Below, in pieces: positions 36,177 through 48,444 of a stretch of DNA of 64,000 nucleotides. Each line of letters opens with the position of its first letter. Position 1 is the first letter of the stretch. A program made the position numbers and the translations under genes. The DNA comes from Pezicula radicicola (Eukaryota > Ascomycota > Leotiomycetes > Helotiales > Dermateaceae), in assembly GCA_003008705.1 (NCBI GenBank), contig PDUO01000010.1:1178001-1242000 (forward strand), given 5' to 3'. Below the pieces are notes generated by a model. It was not told where the DNA came from, did no database searches, and saw nothing but the letters and a program-made list of their open reading frames with translations.

Positions 36177-39100
36177 ATGGTCAAGAAAGGCCAATCAAAG
36201 GGAGGTAAACCCGGTGGTGGAGGAGGGGCAGCGAAGAAACCATCACCAGCAACTACTGGAGGAGATGATAGCTTCATCGTGTTCTCAAACTCCGACAAAG
36301 AGCCAAAGCCTAAGAAGGCGCCAAATCCGAACGCTGCAGGACCTTCAGGGCCCGACATACTAGGAGAAGCACCCAAGAGGCCGGATGTCAAGAAGTTAAT
36401 CGGTGGGGCATCATGGACGGGGAAACTACCAGTAAACATGCTATCAGAGCATTGTCAAAAGCAGAAATGGGAGAAACCCGAATACACGATGGTATGTACC
36501 TCACTGCCCAATCTGCGTTACCCTATCACTTTCTAATTCAACCAGTCCAAAACCCCAGAGGGATTCTCGTCTATGGTCATCCTCAAATCAAAGAACCCCA
36601 AAACACAGGAGCTTGTTCAGCTGCAGCCCTTCAAATTGCCACCGACGCATAAACATCTTGCTGCCAAACCAACTGCGCTCGAAGCTCGACATTTTGCTGC
36701 CACATATGCTCTCTTCCGAGTGTGCAGTATGCGAAATATACACATGATGCTGCCTCCTGACTATCGTGATCTGTGGAAGGGCGAGTTTGAGGTCTTGAAG
36801 AAGGAAGATGTGAAAGAGGGCCGCGCATGGATGTATGAAGCAGACCCATTTGCGGCGTTGCGAGAAAGAGAAGAAGCGAAGGCTGTAATGGAGAAAAAAC
36901 GCAAAGAGCGTGATGCTGCCAAAGAGAAAGCACAAAACACGCCAGGAGGCCCAGGAGGTGTAAACCTAGCTGTTCGAAGCAGTGGGCCTGGAGGCTCTGG
37001 TGGTGGGGGGAATAACATCCATAGAGGCTGGACCAAAGTGCCAAAAATAGAGATGGGGAAACGAGCTCGCGCAAGGGTTGAAGGCCTGATACGGAAACAT
37101 GCCATATGGAATCCTCACGATGTGGTGTTAACTGAATTCCAGAAACACTCGATTATCAACGAGTTTAAGAATCTTGAATTTAGGGAAAGCCATATTGAAG
37201 AAGCAGTCGAAGTGTGCAAAGATCGTGAAGAGACTCTGGAATGGTTGCTTATTCATGTACCAGAGGATGATCTTCCGCGCTGGTCTCTACCAGAAGGTTA
37301 TGTGGCTGGTATTAGCATGGCAAGCAGTGATCTCAAGAGAGAAGGTGCCATCAAGCGTTTAGCTGAAGCTGGATACGCCCTAGAGCTTTGCAAGCAGATC
37401 TTTGACCTCAGTAATAATGAAGGAACTGCTGCCGAGGGTTTACAGCAGATTCTTATGTCCAGTGGGCAAGATGCGGGGATTCCTGAAATTGAAGAATCCT
37501 GGGATTCTGAAGAATCGAGAGAGTCGTCAGAGAGTATCTGGGAGGAAGAAATGTCAGGTCTCCAATCAGTATTTGGCGATCAATACTCTCGTCCATCAAA
37601 GGACGTCTGTAGAATCATGATCAAGCCAGCGAAGCGAGGCCGGAACACTGCCGTAGAACCAATAGTTCAAATCAGGCGGACTCCAGAATATCCACAGAAA
37701 GTTCCTGTCCTATCGGTTCTTGCTGCTTTGCCAGCCTATATACGACTGAGCATTATGAAGCAAGCGCTGAATCACGCAATCGATAATTGGCTCGGTGAGC
37801 ATATGGCCTTTTTCCTTATTGATTGGATAGAACAAAATCTATATAGCATCATTGAAAGACCCGGAAAGCTTCGAGAGGTCTCCGCTGCGGCTTCTACAGT
37901 AAGCGAGGTCCAGCCTATTCGTCGGAAGAAACAGAAGGTCTCAAGGCATCCCAGACCACTAACATGGAAACCGAATCCAAAGAGCAAGGATGACTGGGTG
38001 AGACGGCAAACAGACCCAAAGCTTCAGTCACGCATAAGTGACCGGAGGAATTTGCCGGCATGGGAAATGCGAGAGACCATTATTGATACCGTTAATGACC
38101 ATCAAGTTACTATCATTTCCGGAGAGACAGGGTCTGGTAAGTCGACACAATCGGCGCAGTTTATCCTCGACGATCTGTATCAGCGGGCCTTGGGTGATGC
38201 TACAAGAATCATCTGTACACAACCTCGGAGAATCAGTGCGCTTGGTTTGGCTGATCGTGTAAGCGATGAGCGTTGTTCTGTTGTTGGCCAAGAAGTTGGG
38301 TACATTATTCGAGGAGAGTCAAAGACGACGACGAATACGAAAATTACCTTCGTGACAACTGGCGTTTTACTTAGAAGACTTCAGACCTCTGGAGGTAGCA
38401 GCGACGATATTGTTGCGTCGTTGGCTGATATCAGCCACGTAATTATCGATGAGGTTCACGAGCGAAGTCTAGACACAGATTTCTTGCTTGTGCTTCTTAG
38501 AGATGTTTTACGAAAGAGGAAAGATCTCAAGCTAATACTGATGAGTGCTACTCTGGACGCTGGGGTGTTTGAAGACTACTTCCGGGGTGATGGAAAAGTT
38601 GGAAGAGTTGAGATCAGCGGAAGGACCTATCCAGTTGAAGACTATTACCTTGACGACGTGATTAGAATGACTGGTTTCAATTCCGGCCGTGGAGGGCGCA
38701 TCGATGAAGACAATGACGATACAGCCGGGATGGATTCTGATGTGGCTGCAGCTATTCAGAGTATTGGTATGCGAATCAACTATGATTTGATCACCGAAAC
38801 CGTGAAGGAGATAGACGCTGAGTTGTCTCACCACAAACAAGATGGTGGAATTCTCATATTTATGCCTGGTCTTGTTGAGATTAGTCGGACCCTGGACCAT
38901 TTAAGATCGATACCAAACCTTCATGCTTTGCCTCTACATGCTTCTCTGCAGTCGGTGGAGCAACGGCGAGTTTTCCCACACGCACCCGCGGGTAAAAGGA
39001 AGGTTATCGTTGCTACCAATGTAGCAGAGACTTCGATCACTATTGATGATATTGTTGCTGTCATTGATAGCGGTCGCGTGAAAGAAACGAGCTACGACCC

Positions 39101-40482
39101 TCAAAATAATATGCGGAAGCTGGAGGAGGTCTGGGCATCTCGAGCTGCATGCAAGCAGAGACGTGGTAGAGCAGGCAGAGTTCAGGCTGGCAAATGCTAC
39201 AAACTCTATACTCGGAATGCCGAAATATCCAAGATGATGGAGAGACCGGAGCCAGAAATTAGGAGAGTTCCACTTGAACAGTTGTGTCTCTCTGTCCGGG
39301 CTATGGGTATCAAGGAAGTCGCGGCATTTCTCGCAAGCGCCTTGACACCGCCAGAGAGCATGGCCGTTGACGGTGCTATGGATCTTTTGGGTCGGATGGG
39401 TGCTCTTGATGGCGACGATCTCACCGCTCTAGGTCGTCATTTATCGATGATACCAGCGGATCTCCGATGCGGTAAGCTTATGGTATATGGCGCCATGTTT
39501 GGCTGTTTAGATGCATGTGTTATCATTGCCGCTATCTTAACCATCAAGAGCCCCTTCGTCTCGCCTCAGGAAAAGCGAGATGAAGCGAAATCTGCTAGAG
39601 CCAAGTTTGCGAAGAACCAGGGTGATTTGATTGGAGATCTTCGTGCATTTGAACAATGGGACGAGATGGTCGGTAATAGAAGGCAAGTGATCTACCTGTA
39701 AATGCCTGTTGCAAGACTAACCCTTCATCAGCATTCGACAAGGAGAAATCCGAAATTGGTGCTCTGATAACTTTCTCTCTTATCAAACACTCAATGACAT
39801 TGCGTCTAATCGAACCCAGTATCTCGCTTCTCTGCGCGAGATTGGTTTTATTCCCTCACACATCAACCCATCATTCAACCGCAACAACTCCAACACAGCT
39901 CTACTTCGGTCTCTTTGTGCTGGTGCTTTCAACCCTCAGATCGCACGCATTGACTTCCCAGAAAAGAAATTTGCTCAATCTGTGTCTGGCGCAGTAGAGC
40001 TTGATCCGGAAGCGAGGACCATCAAATACTTTAACCAGGAGAATGGACGTGTATTTGTGCATCCCAGCTCGACCATGTTCGATGCGCAGACATTCCCAGG
40101 AAATGCAGCTTATATGAGTTACTTCAACAAAATGGCAACAAGTAAGGTCTTTATTCGTGATCTTACACGTGAGTCTAATCCCCATCCTCATAATTACCCT
40201 TATTGTTTCTTCGGCTAATCTTATTTGATAGCATTCAACGCCTACACAGCACTCCTCTTCTCCGGCCCTATCACTCTAGATACTCTTGGTCGTGGGCTAC
40301 TTGTCGATGGCTGGCTGCGACTACGCGGTTGGGCTCGAATAGGTGTTTTAGTTAGTAGACTCCGAGGCATGCTGGATGATGTTCTAGCGAGGAAGATTGA
40401 TGAGCCTGAGATGGACCTCGGTGGAAATGAGGTTGTGGAGGTTGTTACGAGATTGGTGGAATTGGATGGTTTGGATCAATAA
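36177..40482 (+). CDS. DEAH/RHA-type RNA helicase (DHX57/YLR419W-like)
   Basis: Four exons: 36177-36491, 36546-39682, 39732-40168, 40232-40482; 1379 aa. The third boundary uses a GC-AG intron (39683-39731, donor GCAAGT); the alternative GT at 39698 would leave a 34-nt intron, too short. The N-terminus is Gly/Lys-rich. A UBA-like helical region (TEFQKHSIINEFKNLEF) and an RWD domain (about 430-560, MSGLQSVFGDQYSRP) precede the helicase core. Motif I is GETGSGKST (about 631), motif II is DEVH (about 740), motif III is SAT, and motif VI is QRRGRAGRVQAGKCY, followed by the winged-helix/HA2 and OB domains. This combination is typical of DHX57 and yeast YLR419W, thought to act with ribosomes or RNA. 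No transmembrane or signal segments. Confidence 0.93.
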
Positions 40483-40812
40483 TGGAATTATATGATTGGC
40501 TATAACGAATGAGACTGAAGATGGGTTACAGACCAGGTATTTACAGAGCCTCTCTTGACTTAAGAGAGGGGTATGCATCAGGGCGGAACAGGGAGTTCAG
40601 GTTTACATAGATGGCCATGGAGCATATAGACTGGCGTTTCTCCCTCCCTCTTCTTGACCTATTTCTACCACTCCTCGCCCATATTTTCACCTGTCCAACC
40701 CTCAGTTCACCGTTCTTCACGACGACAATACTTTGTCGTCCGCCTCACTTTTTGCCCTCATCTATTTTTACTGGTCGCCCTCAAGACACCTTGTTGCCCT
40801 CTCGCCCTTAAT
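40483..40812. other. Short intergenic region with zinc-finger gene leader
   Basis: 330 bp. The last 60 bp (TGGTCGCCCTC and nearby) resemble the leader of the next paralogue at 42205-42263, which suggests a copied promoter/leader. Confidence 0.5.
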
Positions 40813-41749
40813 ATGCAGGACAGCAACCAATACGAGCACTGGATGAATGGGATGGAAATGGACATGCAGACTTTACCTGCACCCAGCATTCATCGGACCC
40901 TGAATAGGGGCTTCGAGGCTCTGCTGAGGTCGGGTAGGTTTTTTTTTATCACTATGCTGACACGACCAATCAGAGCGAGACAACACCTCAGCAGACAAAG
41001 GTGGCGTTAAGTGGTTCACTGAAATGTCGAATGCTGTGGTTCACCCCTTTGGCAATGATGGTCATGCTCTCCTTAGCCAGTCGCTGTGTAATGCAAATCA
41101 ATCCGGCTACCTCCGAGATACACCAGCAGGGCAGCAATCAAGCTCCGCTGACGATTTCGGCAACGTCGCTTACCATTTCAATTATGAACAGGCTTACCCT
41201 CAACAGCCGCATGGACTGGATATGAACATTATTGGTAGCTTCCACAATCACCAAAGGTACTCTCAGGAGCAATTCATGAACGCGCCAGGCCAGATTGAAC
41301 CGTTCAAAAACTACATGGTACCCTTTGTTCTGGATCCAGTGGTTTCCATGCCGATTGCTGCCCCAGTTGCAATGGCCCTTGCGCCTCTTCCACAAGGCCA
41401 AGTATACCACCAAGAGAACTTCATGAACGAGCCATTCCAGGTTAGACCTTTCAACAACTATATGGCACCCTACCCTCCAGTTCCAGAGGCCTCTACTCCC
41501 ATCCAAGCCCCGGATGTCATGGCCCTCGTGCCTCTTCCAGCTAGTACTTCTACACCAAACCCTGGCTTCCCATGCAGCCATACCGGCTGCACCAAGAGCT
41601 TCAAACGTGACGCAGACCGCATTCGTCACGAAAACGCCGTTCATCTTGGACAGAAACATTTCTGTCCCATTGTCGGCTGCCCCAAGAGTACAGGAAACGG
41701 ATACAGTCGTGCTGATAAGGTCAAGGAGCATATGAACAAGAAGCATTAG
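40813..41749 (+). CDS. C2H2 zinc-finger protein, copy 1 of a tandem pair
   Basis: Two exons: 40813-40933 and 40974-41749 (phase 1, T-rich 40-nt intron); 298 aa. The start MQDSNQYEHW is shared in style with the next gene (MQAGNHHENR). The middle is Pro/Gln/Asn-rich and contains an internal repeat: two related segments, QFMNAPGQIEPFKNYMVPF and NFMNEPFQVRPFNNYMAPY, each followed by a Pro/Ala/Leu-rich part. The C-terminus has two C2H2 fingers: CSHTGCTKSF..H....H and CPIVGCPKS..H...KKH. Family: fungal two-finger C2H2 protein, probably nuclear; targets unknown. Confidence 0.8.
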
Positions 41750-42263
41750 ATGGTTGGATCGTTTACTATTGCGCAGGATTTGAGAATTTTTGATTGTTTT
41801 GATGGAATTGTTTTGGTTATTTCGCTTGATTTCTTTTTGCATTTTACTATTTAATTGAATCGCTTGTCGTTATTGCTATGCAGAAGATTTCCAGTCATTG
41901 ATGCACGATGTGAAACAAACTCAGTGATTAAAATAAAGCATGGACCTAAGTTATGAGGCTCAAATTGAAAATCATGGGTTGCACTTTTGCCCTCTCAAAA
42001 TAAGTCTGGTGAACGATCATAAGGCTCTGCGGCTTCAAACATGACGAGAGTGTATACAACTCTCACGCCCCTCCTCAACACCAGCCTGAAGCATATAGTC
42101 CAAACATCCTCCCTCCCTTAGTTTTCCTAGATTTTCAGCGATTTCAGCACGAATTCGGCCCCCAAACCACACCAAAATCAGCGACTTTCGCTTCTTCGTC
42201 CACCTCATCTTTTCACAAGCGAGCTTATTGGCCGCCCTCAACGAACGCCTCTTTGCCCTCGGT
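41750..42263. other. Intergenic, between tandem paralogues
   Basis: AT-rich 3' flank followed by a leader related to that of copy 1. No additional gene. Confidence 0.55.
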
Positions 42264-43063
42264 ATGCAGGCAGGCAACCACCACGAGAACCGGGCCAACC
42301 AGACGGAGTTAATGGGAAATGAGGCGGACTCGGGTCAGAGCTTTATTGGCTCTGAACCTGGGTGAGTGGTTTTTTTTTAACATGCTAACTATGCCTCAGT
42401 CTCTGGGTTGTTCCCCAAAAAGCGCACTCTTCACCACCCCGCTATACACAGGCCCAGAATGGAACACCTCATCACTGGCATTCTCAATACTTACAACCCT
42501 CCCTATACAATTTGAGCACCGCTGCCCAGGGAGATCTCTCAGCTGCCACAGATAGCCTGCTTCAGCCATGGTTGCTAGTGCAAGGGCCTTCGACATGGAA
42601 CTTGGGGCTTATGAACACTCCTGCATATTCTCATGATGCAGCATTTCTTAATGATGAAAATACCTTCGTTACCCAGCATGAACAACCAGCTACATCTTTC
42701 GGCAATGCCGCACCAAACTTGGAAGCCAATCCATGGGCAGGGAACAATCTCATTGCCGGCAATAACTCAGTAAATGAGACTTTTCAATCCTTGCCAACTC
42801 AACAGCCCATTGCCAGCGCTCCAACCCATGGCCGTGGCCGTCGAGGTCACAGGAACCGCATCCAATGCACACGCTCCGGATGCACACAGACTTTCAGTCG
42901 CCCAGCCGATCGCGACCGGCACACCATAACGGTCCATGACAACAGCCGATTCCACTGCCTCATTGTAGGTTGTCCCAAGAGTCAGGGTCGGGGTAATGGA
43001 TATGGTCGCTTGGACAAGCTTAAGTCTCATTTGAAGAAGGCGCATGCTAACCAGGGGTTCTGA
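42264..43063 (+). CDS. C2H2 zinc-finger protein, copy 2 of a tandem pair
   Basis: Two exons: 42264-42361 and 42400-43063 (phase 2, T-rich 38-nt intron); 253 aa. Start MQAGNHHENRANQTELMGNE. The middle is low-complexity, rich in Asn, Ala, Gln and Ser. The C-terminus has a pair of fingers that match copy 1 in order and spacing: CTRSGCTQTFSRPADRDRH..H and CLIVGCPKSQGRGNGYGRLD..H...KAH. The first finger is followed by a basic linker (HGRGRRGHRNR upstream). Same start style, early intron and fingers as the gene 500 bp upstream support tandem duplication with rapid loss of similarity in the disordered middle. Confidence 0.82.
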
Positions 43064-44323
43064 GAGACCTCCTTGATGACTTATGATACCTATGTTTTTC
43101 CTGCGTTGCTAGTTTGTACTTCGCGTTTTGAGAGCTTTCATTTGTTTCTTAACGGTAGATGAGATTCTATAGCTATTTTATGAGGGAGAGGAACTTAACA
43201 ACGAATTTCTTTTGTTTTGCGGCTTGCATGTATTCTCCTATTGTGTTTCTTTGGCTATTTGTCCGTCGTGTGTTGGTTTACCTTGTCACATTCAATGAAG
43301 TTTTTTACCCAAGCAACTATCCTCAATAAGTGTAGCAAATTTGGAACCAATTAGCAGAACTCACAATTCCCTTCAAGTCTCTCGACTCAGAAAACATTCT
43401 CCCCTGGATTTTGACCGATTTATGTGCTCTGAGTTACCGTACGGATTAGCTTATAAGAGAACTTTTTGAATGGCTATATATTCGGAGATAAGAGGCGGCT
43501 TGAGTAACCCACTTGATTTGAGTGACTCGCTTGACTTGGGTAACTCAGTTGCCCTAATCAAAATGATCTCTTATAAACCAATTCGTACGGTACTCAAGCT
43601 AGATTAACCTTCCAAGCTATTCACCAAATCCAAGAAAGTGTCAATAAAGAGGTTTACTACAAATTTAAAGAAGAATGATACACAACAGAGCCACTACGGA
43701 TGTCCTCTACTTTCAAGTGTTCGATTATAAACGGGGAATTGCTCAAGTTGAGTACAATTTAAGCGAGGAAAGTTGCTCCTTTAACACATGATAAAATTAT
43801 TATTTTTTGACTATCTCAACTCATTAAAGCTTACTTAGCCTATCTATAGAGAGCTATTAGAGGTATACGATACCATCGCATATGTTTTAAGGGATGCTGC
43901 ATCCAGGGAGAGGGATTGATTGATAGACTTAGGCGGGAGAAGGAGGAGTTTAGCGACGCAAGCACTCCGTAACATCCATCTATATGCTTACGATTAAGTA
44001 CATACAAATTCCAACTTTGCAGCTCTAAACAAGTGCTACAATTGAATACAGTTTCCCTCTTAGTGGCTAAGTACCAGTACAAATTTTATGATCAAACAAG
44101 CTACGTGATTGTGAGCCATTGCACGTGATTATGTCGTGCTGCGAAGCGAGCCCGTTATCTAACGCCCAACCTTCTCTATTGGGCTAGAGGTCGATCAGCA
44201 CAGACTACCTACACCACTCTCGATATCTGATTCAATTTGACTTTCAAACAACAACTCCATTTCTCTACTCGCAAGGCAACACACAATAATTGCCAACACT
44301 GTTACTGTTGGGTTACCGCAATC
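43064..44323. other. Intergenic with a small foldback element
   Basis: 1.26 kb, AT-rich. It holds the inverted-repeat element at 43431-43595. Upstream of the next gene it carries CTACGTGATT and GCACGTGATT (about 44100-44130), a CACGTGA-type promoter motif. Confidence 0.55.
43431..43595. mobile_element. Short foldback (MITE-like) element carrying the 18-bp motif
   Basis: Left arm 43431-43460 (GAGTTACCGTACGGATTAGC, then TTATAAGAGA) pairs with right arm 43567-43595, whose reverse complement begins GAGTACCGTACGAATTGG and ends TTATAAGAGA, with few mismatches. The 165-bp element contains three tandem copies of the 18-bp unit seen at 830-1270 (region 43500-43555). I do not see a clear target-site duplication, so mobility is inferred only from the structure. 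Confidence 0.55.
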
Positions 44324-47234
44324 ATGGAGAAGGATGGCCTTCCTCGATATAGTCCCGTGGACGAGCTGGAACTAGGTATCTTGAAACCACAACGCCGGAT
44401 TCGGAGGTCTCGTGCTCTTAAGCTCATTGCTCTTGGATGTCTTGTCTTTGTGGCCTACTCTCAATGGGTTCAATTGAAAACCGACACGGCAAATCGTTCT
44501 ACCCTCCTCTCTGTAGATCGTCTTCAAGCGGATCTTGCGACGTGCGCGAAATTACAGCACAAGCCAAAAGACCCAAGCGGTCCCCGTGACCGGAATGCTC
44601 GATATATTGACGGCCACAAACCAACTCTTATCCGCAATGCTACAATATGGATCGGAGAACCAGTGGCTGGAACCACTGCTGAAGAGGCACGTGCAGGAAA
44701 GGGTTATGGCTGGATCAAATCTGATGTCCTGATCGAATTTGGTCTGATCAAACGTGTAGAGCCAGAAATCTCAGAAAGCAGTCTACCAAAGGATTCCCTG
44801 GTTTGGAATGCTGAAGGCCGACAGCTTACAGCTGGTATTGTTGATACGCACAGCCACACCGGCGTATACCCGCTACCAAGCTTGAATGGCGGCTCGGATG
44901 GAAACGAGCTTTCAGCGGATATAACTCCTTTCGTTCGAGCAATCGATGGCTTAGATCCCTTAGACCCCCAGCTTCAGGTTATTAAGTCCGGGGGTGTGAC
45001 AACCTCATTAGTCTTGCCTGGATCGGGAAATAATATGGGTGGAGAGGCTTACATGATCAAGCACGCAGTTGGAAAGGAAGATGGCCGATCAGAAATTGGC
45101 CCTAAGGATTTATTAGCCGACCCGGACCAGAATTGGCGATATATGAAAATGGCATGTGGAGAGAATGCTAAGAGGATCTACGGTAGAGTGGGAGAAAGAG
45201 GCCCTTACAGTAGATTGGGCGAGTCATGGGAATTCAGACATGCTTTCGAAGAAGCCCGATCACTTGTAACCGCGCAAGATGACTGGTGTTCTGCAGCATC
45301 CAGTATTGGAGCGGAAAACATGAAGACATATCTACCACAAAATCTGAAGTGGGAATCTCTTGGAGCTGCATTGCGTGGCCAGGTCCATATCAATACGCAC
45401 TGCTACACGATTGCAGATCTTGAAGCATTTGTTGATCATACTAACGAATTCGAATTTCCCGTCCGAGCATTTCATCATGCCCATGAAACATATCTAGTCC
45501 CCGAGGTAAGTTAATTGATTGTATCTACTTACCTACATCTACTGACCTACGAGACAGATCCTTAAGCGGGCTTGGGGTGGAAGGCCACCTGCTGCGGCCC
45601 TCTTTGCTGATAATATGTACTACAAAGTCGAATCATACAGGGGATCTGAGCAAGCTGGCAAAGTCCTCTATGACAATAACCTCACTACCGTCTACGTGAG
45701 CGACAACCCAGTTCTCAATGCACAACATGTGGTTTTTGAAGCTGCCAAGGGTTATCGCTACGGCCTTCCGTATCATGCAGCTTTAGCTGCTGTGACTTCT
45801 GCTCCAGCAGAACTCTTGGGCATGGGCGAGAGAATAGGAAAGATTAAGAGCGGGTTTGATGCTGATATTGTGGTCTGGGACAGTGATCCACTGAGTGTTG
45901 GAGCCACACCCGTACAAGTTTGGATCGACGGCACTTCCCAATTTCCCGATGCGGTGGTGTTGGAGAAACCTTTCAGCAAGCCCATCGTTCCCGACGAAGC
46001 TCTTGGAGCTGAGATCAAAGAAAAGCCAAGTGTGAAGACCCAGGCTGTCTTCACTGGTGTATCTAAAATTATGATCCCAGGCTCCGAACAGAACTTTGGA
46101 GCGAAGGAAAAGTTTGCAAATGTCATTATTCGGGACGGAAAGATTGCCTGTGCTGGCACTTGCGCTACTGAGATGGCTGCGTTGTCTTCAGAAACCGAGG
46201 TCATCGCGTTGAAGAATGGATACCTATCGTCGTCATTCATCGGCTTTGGATCAGAAATTGGTGTCACGGAAATTTCTTCAGAAGGTCCAACCCAAAATGG
46301 TGCTGACAATAGCGAAGTATTTAGCCGAGCTGTTGATGGTCTACAACTTGGTGGTAAAAACCTTCAAGCGCCCTTCGCCCACGGTGTCACAAAAGCAATC
46401 TCTGCTCCTGTTTTCAGCCGCGGCGGACATCGAGGTATCAGTGTAGGTTTTTCAATTGGTGCATCGCATCCTCTTGAGAAGGGTGCTGTCTGGGCCGGAG
46501 AAGTTGCTTTACATTACACTCTTACCCTTGCCGCAAAGCAGGGTAAGACACCATCTATTTCCAGCGCAATAGGTACACTTCGCGAGAACCTTCTCAAAGC
46601 TGTGGCATCAAACGAGACCATCGCAGACATCTACTCTGAGGCTGCATACTTGAGAAAAGCTGTCACTGGGGAAATCCCACTTGTCATCACCGTCCACAGC
46701 GCCGATACAATTGCCGCCATCCTGCGCGTCAAGTCAGAGGTCGAAGCTGTCATCGAGGCGACTGATAGTATACACAACCTCAACTCTGGAAAGATTCGCC
46801 TAGTCTTACTAGGTGCTGCAGAGTCCCACCTCGTCGCCAAGGAAATCGCTGAAGCCGATGTCAGTGTTGTTATCGCTCCTCTTCTTGCTTACTCCAATAG
46901 CTGGGACCAGAGACGTTCGCTAACCGGTGCTCCATTGACTAATGGCACTGCGATCGATGTTCTAATTGATGCTGGTGTCTTGACAGCAATTGGTACAACC
47001 GAGGGCGAGAGCTGGGAGGTGCGCAATCTGGGATTAATGGCAGGTATCGCTTACAAGAACAGCGGTGGAAAACTTAGTGAAGCGGATGCTTTAGGGTTGG
47101 TTGGAAAGAATTTTGAGAAGATTCTTGACATTAAGAGTCCAGAGGATGATTTTGTTGTGTTTGAAGGTAGTCCTCTGGAGATAGGATCACGAGTAAAGGC
47201 GGTTGGAAGCCAAGGAAGAGTGTCTATATACTAA
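44324..47234 (+). CDS. Membrane-anchored double amidohydrolase
   Basis: Two exons: 44324-45505 and 45558-47234 (phase 0); 952 aa. The start MEKDGLPRYS lies just upstream of a basic stretch (QRRIRRSR) and one hydrophobic helix at 31-47, so the protein is probably a type II membrane protein with its catalytic part in the lumen or outside. The first half is an amidohydrolase-superfamily domain: NATIWIGEP, LTAGIVDTHSHTGVYP (metal-binding HxH at 176-178), GGVTTSLVLPGSGN, HINTHCYT, FHHAHETYL and GKIKSGFDADIVVWDSDPL. The second half (about 557-952) repeats the same pattern in degenerate form (ANVIIRDGKIACAG, LSSSFIGFGSEIGV, HGVTKAISAPVF) but lacks the HxH. Substrate unknown; related bacterial proteins include imidazolonepropionase-like amidohydrolases. 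Confidence 0.87.
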
Positions 47235-47344
47235 TTCGCAATGGTACGAGAGAACTTAATGTTGTCGTACATTATACCCAGTGGTAGTATGAATAGTGGT
47301 ACATATATTATAATATATAGTCAACTACAAGTCATTAAAACATT

Positions 47345-48444
47345 CTACACATTATCTTTATCCACTTTCTGTCTCTCTGCATTATGAACCTGGCCGATCT
47401 CGCTCCACGGGAAATGGCCGACAGGGACCGTAAACAGACTACACAACAAAAATTAGCAAGTCTCCGCAGTCTTCGTCCCCCAATGCCTCATCAAATAAAG
47501 CAAATAGAAATCAAGTACACACCTATTATTACTATTCTCCACAATACCGGCCAGAGCATTATACCAAGCAGCAAAAGCACTCAGGAGCCCAAACACTCCT
47601 CCAGCATAGGTGAGATGCACATGAGGTTCATACGTATTCGTATCAGCTTCCGCAAGATACGGGAACCGTCTTCCGAGGGCAAGACAAAGAAACGCCAGGT
47701 CGAGGGTGACATATAAAGAGCAAAACGCTAACGATGATGATAAGGTACAGAATACTAGGAGTGTGGTGAAAATGAACCATCCCTATGTCACAGAACATTT
47801 AGTTAATTGATTGTATAGTCATGTGATCAGCAGAGGATATGTGTCTTTGGCTAGGGGTTTACAGGAAAGACTTACGAAGAGAAAGAGAGCAAATGCGTGT
47901 TGGAATTCTTCGGAATTACTGTACGAGTCTACTATGTTGAAACCACCTGGTGTGAGAATTATAGCTATGCTTATCCAGAAACCGCCGTATGAGGATAGTG
48001 CTGTTGCACCGAATGTATTACCGATGGCAATTTCCCTATATGATCTATTAGCTTCAAAATCCAATATCTGATTCCCATAAATAACACCAATAAAGATGTT
48101 TTGCAACATAAAGAGATCTCAACTAACCACATCCCAGCCAAAAGCTGAACCAAACCACCATAAGCCAAAGCACTACTAATAACAATAGCTGGAGTATTAA
48201 CACCCAAAACACCCATATTAATCAAACTCAAAAGAAAATTCGTAAGTGCGAAACCGCATAATCCTAAAGGTGAAGGATTTGCAATATTTCGCTTACTGCT
48301 GAGTTCGCGATGAAATGGTGTTGTTGCATTTCCAGGTTGTCCTTTTGGTATTCTGTTCATATGTTTTTGTTTGGGATGTTTTCGATGTCGGATTCCACCA
48401 GCACTGGTGTTGACTCGAAAGATTGATTCTGCTTCTGATGCCAT
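47345..48444 (-). CDS. GPR1/FUN34/YaaH family acetate transporter
   Basis: Four exons (minus): 48128-48444, 47876-48035, 47523-47782, 47345-47438; 276 aa. The third intron has a GTGTGT donor. The family signature NPSPLGLCGFALTNFLLSL (NPAPLGL in most members) is followed by six expected membrane helices: ALAYGGLVQLLAGMW, EIAIGNTFGATALSSYGGFW, GWFIFTTLLVFCTL and others. The end VPVGHFPW is also typical. Members (Ady2/AcpA/AlcS) move acetate or ammonium across the plasma membrane. The start MASEAESIFR was chosen as the first ATG; upstream in-frame sequence lacks one. Confidence 0.92.

Noticed and set aside
39698..39731. GT donor at 39698 for the helicase intron
   Set aside because: The intron would be only 34 nt, below normal fungal size, and the GC donor gives a better protein.
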